DNA from: Lachnospiraceae bacterium | GTDB lineage: Bacteria > Bacillota_A > Clostridia > Lachnospirales > Lachnospiraceae | Assembly (NCBI GenBank): GCA_017652545.1 | Contig: JAGCAV010000303.1 | Span: 1-7,937, forward strand | DNA: 7,937 nt | Direction: 5' to 3' | Part shown: piece by piece, positions 6,814 through 7,937 of the stretch | Layout of the letters: each line of letters starts with the position of its first letter | Position numbering within the stretch: the first letter of the stretch is position 1 | The notes under the pieces: generated by a model | The model's input: the letters and a program-made list of their open reading frames with translations, nothing else | Database searches by the model: none | Told to the model about the DNA's origin: nothing | Position numbers and translations under genes: made by a program

Positions 6814-6844
6814 ATTTTACCATTCCGGACCGGTTTCTGCCATC
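6814..6844 (-). promoter_or_regulatory. Candidate promoter module of the RND-radical SAM-AlkD operon
   Basis: On the minus strand this reads GATGGCAG, 11 bases, then GAATGGTAAAAT, the same two blocks and spacing as at 1464-1494. TAAAAT (6814-6819) with a preceding TGG fits an extended -10; TGGCAG sits 17 nt upstream. A start near 6807 leaves about 83 nt to the ATG at 6724, or about 13 nt to the ATG at 6793. It lies just after the terminator of the preceding unit, where a promoter is expected. Confidence 0.55.
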
Positions 6845-6882
6845 CTTTTGTCAGGACAATGCCTTCCCCCGTCTCCGCTTCC

Positions 6883-6912
6883 AAAACAAAGGCTGCCGCA
6901 TTGGCGGCAGCC
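6883..6912 (-). terminator. Intrinsic terminator after the short-chain dehydrogenase
   Basis: On the minus strand a perfect 9-bp stem (GGCTGCCGC / GCGGCAGCC) with a CAAT loop is followed by TTTGTTTT. It starts about 4 nt after the stop codon of the dehydrogenase and ends the Gfo/Idh/MocA-SDR unit. Confidence 0.9.
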
Positions 6913-6916
6913 GCAA

Positions 6917-7621
6917 TTACCATGGTCTCGGTGTTCCGTTATAGTCGAAATAGATCTCCCTGTCCGGCTGGTGCATGTACCTGTATGCGAGTTCCAGAAT
7001 GCCTGCCGCAGATACGGCCGGATCAAGCACTGCCCGTTCCCCGCCCATTCTGGTCTTCATCCAGCCGGGATGTACGGCGAGGACCTTCACACCCTGATCA
7101 TACCAGTACCTCTGCAGGATCACGCTCTGCATATTCACACCTGCTTTTGACATACAGTAATCATACCTGTCCCTGTACTGGTTGTTCGTTGCCATGCTGC
7201 CTGCTTCAGAAGAAATATTGACAAGGACCTTCATATCTCCGCTCAGGAGCAGATTCTCAAAGTACTTGGCAACACGCAGCGGTCCAAGCATGTTGACATT
7301 GATCAGATCCATGCTGCCGTCAATATCGAACTCACTCAGCGCACAGGCATTCCTGCGGTTCAGGACACCGAACGCATTAATGATCAGGTCGAGGCTGTCC
7401 GTGTGCTCACTTACCCTGTGCGCTGCCACCCTGACCGCTTCCTCTGAATCAACATTCATCTCAAAAAGATGAAGCGAATCTTTATACGCATCCGCAAGAT
7501 CCTGCAGATCCCTGTTAAGATGGACATACCCGCCGAAGACCCGGCTCCCTTTTTCAAGGCAGAGCCTGGCCAGCTGGGTTCCCAGGCCGCTGGACACGCC
7601 AGCGATCAGCACTTTATCCAT
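6917..7621 (-). CDS. Short-chain dehydrogenase/reductase (SDR)
   Basis: This cytoplasmic NAD(P)-dependent oxidoreductase has a single Rossmann domain of 234 residues, a normal classical-SDR length. Numbered from the ATG at 7621: the cofactor loop GVSSGLG at 8-14, NAFG at 82-85 (counterpart of NNAG), N110 in NVNMLG, S138 in NISSEAG, and Y155-x-x-x-K159 in YCMSK form the catalytic tetrad, followed by HPGWMKT at 184-190. The layout recalls C-factor/sniffer-like SDRs, but the substrate cannot be assigned. Start choice: AGAGG (7631-7635) is 9 nt before ATG 7621 and only 3 nt before ATG 7627; a GTG at 7654 is unlikely because it lies inside the upstream hairpin and makes the N-terminus too long. 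It follows the Gfo/Idh/MocA gene by 40 nt, suggesting a two-enzyme redox unit. Confidence 0.92.
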   Translation of the reverse strand: MDKVLIAGVSSGLGTQLARLCLEKGSRVFGGYVHLNRDLQDLADAYKDSLHLFEMNVDSEEAVRVAAHRVSEHTDSLDLIINAFGVLNRRNACALSEFDIDGSMDLINVNMLGPLRVAKYFENLLLSGDMKVLVNISSEAGSMATNNQYRDRYDYCMSKAGVNMQSVILQRYWYDQGVKVLAVHPGWMKTRMGGERAVLDPAVSAAGILELAYRYMHQPDREIYFDYNGTPRPW

Positions 7622-7640
7622 AATCATGAACCTCTGTTCC

Positions 7641-7665
7641 GTAAGGCCTGCCACACAGACCTTAC
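7641..7665 (-). promoter_or_regulatory. Intercistronic hairpin between the Gfo/Idh/MocA and SDR genes
   Basis: On the minus strand GTAAGGTCTG, TGTGG, CAGGCCTTAC forms a 10-bp stem with one T-G wobble and a 5-nt loop. The 5' arm contains the TAA stop codon of the upstream gene, and the 3' arm ends 5 nt before the AGAGG of the SDR gene. No T-run follows, so it is not an ordinary terminator. An mRNA-stability, processing or translation-tuning role is possible. Confidence 0.5.
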
Positions 7666-7937
7666 CCTTCTTCCTGTTTCAGCCATTCATCCAGCACGAT
7701 GGCATTTCCCTCAGACCAGTCAAGTGATATGGCAGGCTTTTCAAGTCCGGCAGCCACACGCCCCATCTGCTCGACCTGAAGCACATAATTGTCGCTGCAG
7801 TCAATGATGAACTTCTCGGTGCTGCTTTCAGGCGGACGGCCGATCGTCAGGAACATTTCCTTCTCCGCCCCTCTGTCAAAAATGGACGGTATGTCGATCT
7901 GCCCTTTTTCTCCCAGGATCAGGTTTCGGGTACACCA
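7662..7937 (-). CDS. Gfo/Idh/MocA family oxidoreductase, C-terminal part (cut by the right window edge)
   Basis: An open frame runs in from the right edge without a stop and ends at TAA 7664-7662, giving 91 visible residues. They match the end of the C-terminal alpha/beta domain of Gfo/Idh/MocA oxidoreductases: an ILGEKGQIDIPSIF stretch (the family's 'GekGxIxiP' strand), then the CSDNYVLQVEQMGRVAAG helix and an EKPAISLDWSEGNAIVLDEW ending, where the family usually has a conserved Asn in its last helix. These enzymes act on sugars, inositols or related compounds with NAD(P). The Rossmann half and the catalytic lysine motif are outside the window, so the substrate and activity cannot be judged. 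It appears to be cotranscribed with the SDR gene downstream. Confidence 0.8.
   Translation of the reverse strand, partial: WCTRNLILGEKGQIDIPSIFDRGAEKEMFLTIGRPPESSTEKFIIDCSDNYVLQVEQMGRVAAGLEKPAISLDWSEGNAIVLDEWLKQEEG

Noticed and set aside
7641..7665. The intercistronic hairpin as an intrinsic terminator.
   Set aside because: No T-run follows on either strand and the SDR gene starts immediately afterwards.
1..7937. A hidden mobile element, CRISPR array, RNA gene or defence system.
   Set aside because: No transposase or integrase, no target-site duplications or terminal repeats, no regularly spaced repeats and no tRNA/rRNA-like sequence were seen; nearly all of the window is explained by known metabolic and housekeeping families.

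Overview
The window looks like an ordinary chromosomal stretch of a Clostridia-type Bacillota, most likely Lachnospiraceae-like. The basis is a moderate GC content, strong GGAGG-type ribosome binding sites, compact one-direction operons, a clostridial-style aspartate kinase, and several Firmicutes-typical families (Cof-type HAD phosphatase, YqhD/BdhA-type alcohol dehydrogenase, YtqA/YhcC radical SAM protein, AlkD-type repair protein). The genus is inference. All eight recognisable genes lie on the minus strand, so in transcription order the window reads from the right end to the left.

Right end (7937-6883): the C-terminal part of a Gfo/Idh/MocA-family oxidoreductase is followed, after a 40-nt gap containing a strong hairpin, by a short-chain dehydrogenase/reductase. 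A clear intrinsic terminator closes this unit. Both enzymes are NAD(P)-dependent oxidoreductases and may share a carbohydrate or polyol pathway; that link is inferred from position only.

Middle (6844-2957): a promoter-like module precedes a three-gene operon: a 12-TM RND/MMPL-type exporter, a TIGR01212 radical SAM protein (B. subtilis YtqA / E. coli YhcC relative), and an AlkD-like HEAT-repeat DNA alkylation repair protein. The first two genes overlap by ATGA. The third gene's ribosome binding site overlaps the stop codon of the second. No convincing terminator follows the operon.

Left-middle (2923-1575): an iron-containing alcohol dehydrogenase with its own sigma-A promoter (TTGACT-17 nt-CATAAT) and its own terminator, so probably a single-gene unit, possibly with read-through from the operon upstream.

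Left end (1494-1): a promoter-like module precedes a Cof-type HAD phosphatase, which is followed after 17 nt by the N-terminal 194 residues of an aspartate kinase cut by the window edge. Aspartate kinase opens the lysine/threonine/methionine pathway.

I found no mobile element, phage gene, CRISPR array, RNA gene or defence system, and nothing that amounts to a new multi-gene system. The most notable non-coding signal is a bipartite sequence (GATGGCAG, 11 variable bases, GAATGGTAAAAT) present with identical spacing upstream of two unrelated operons about 5.3 kb apart.
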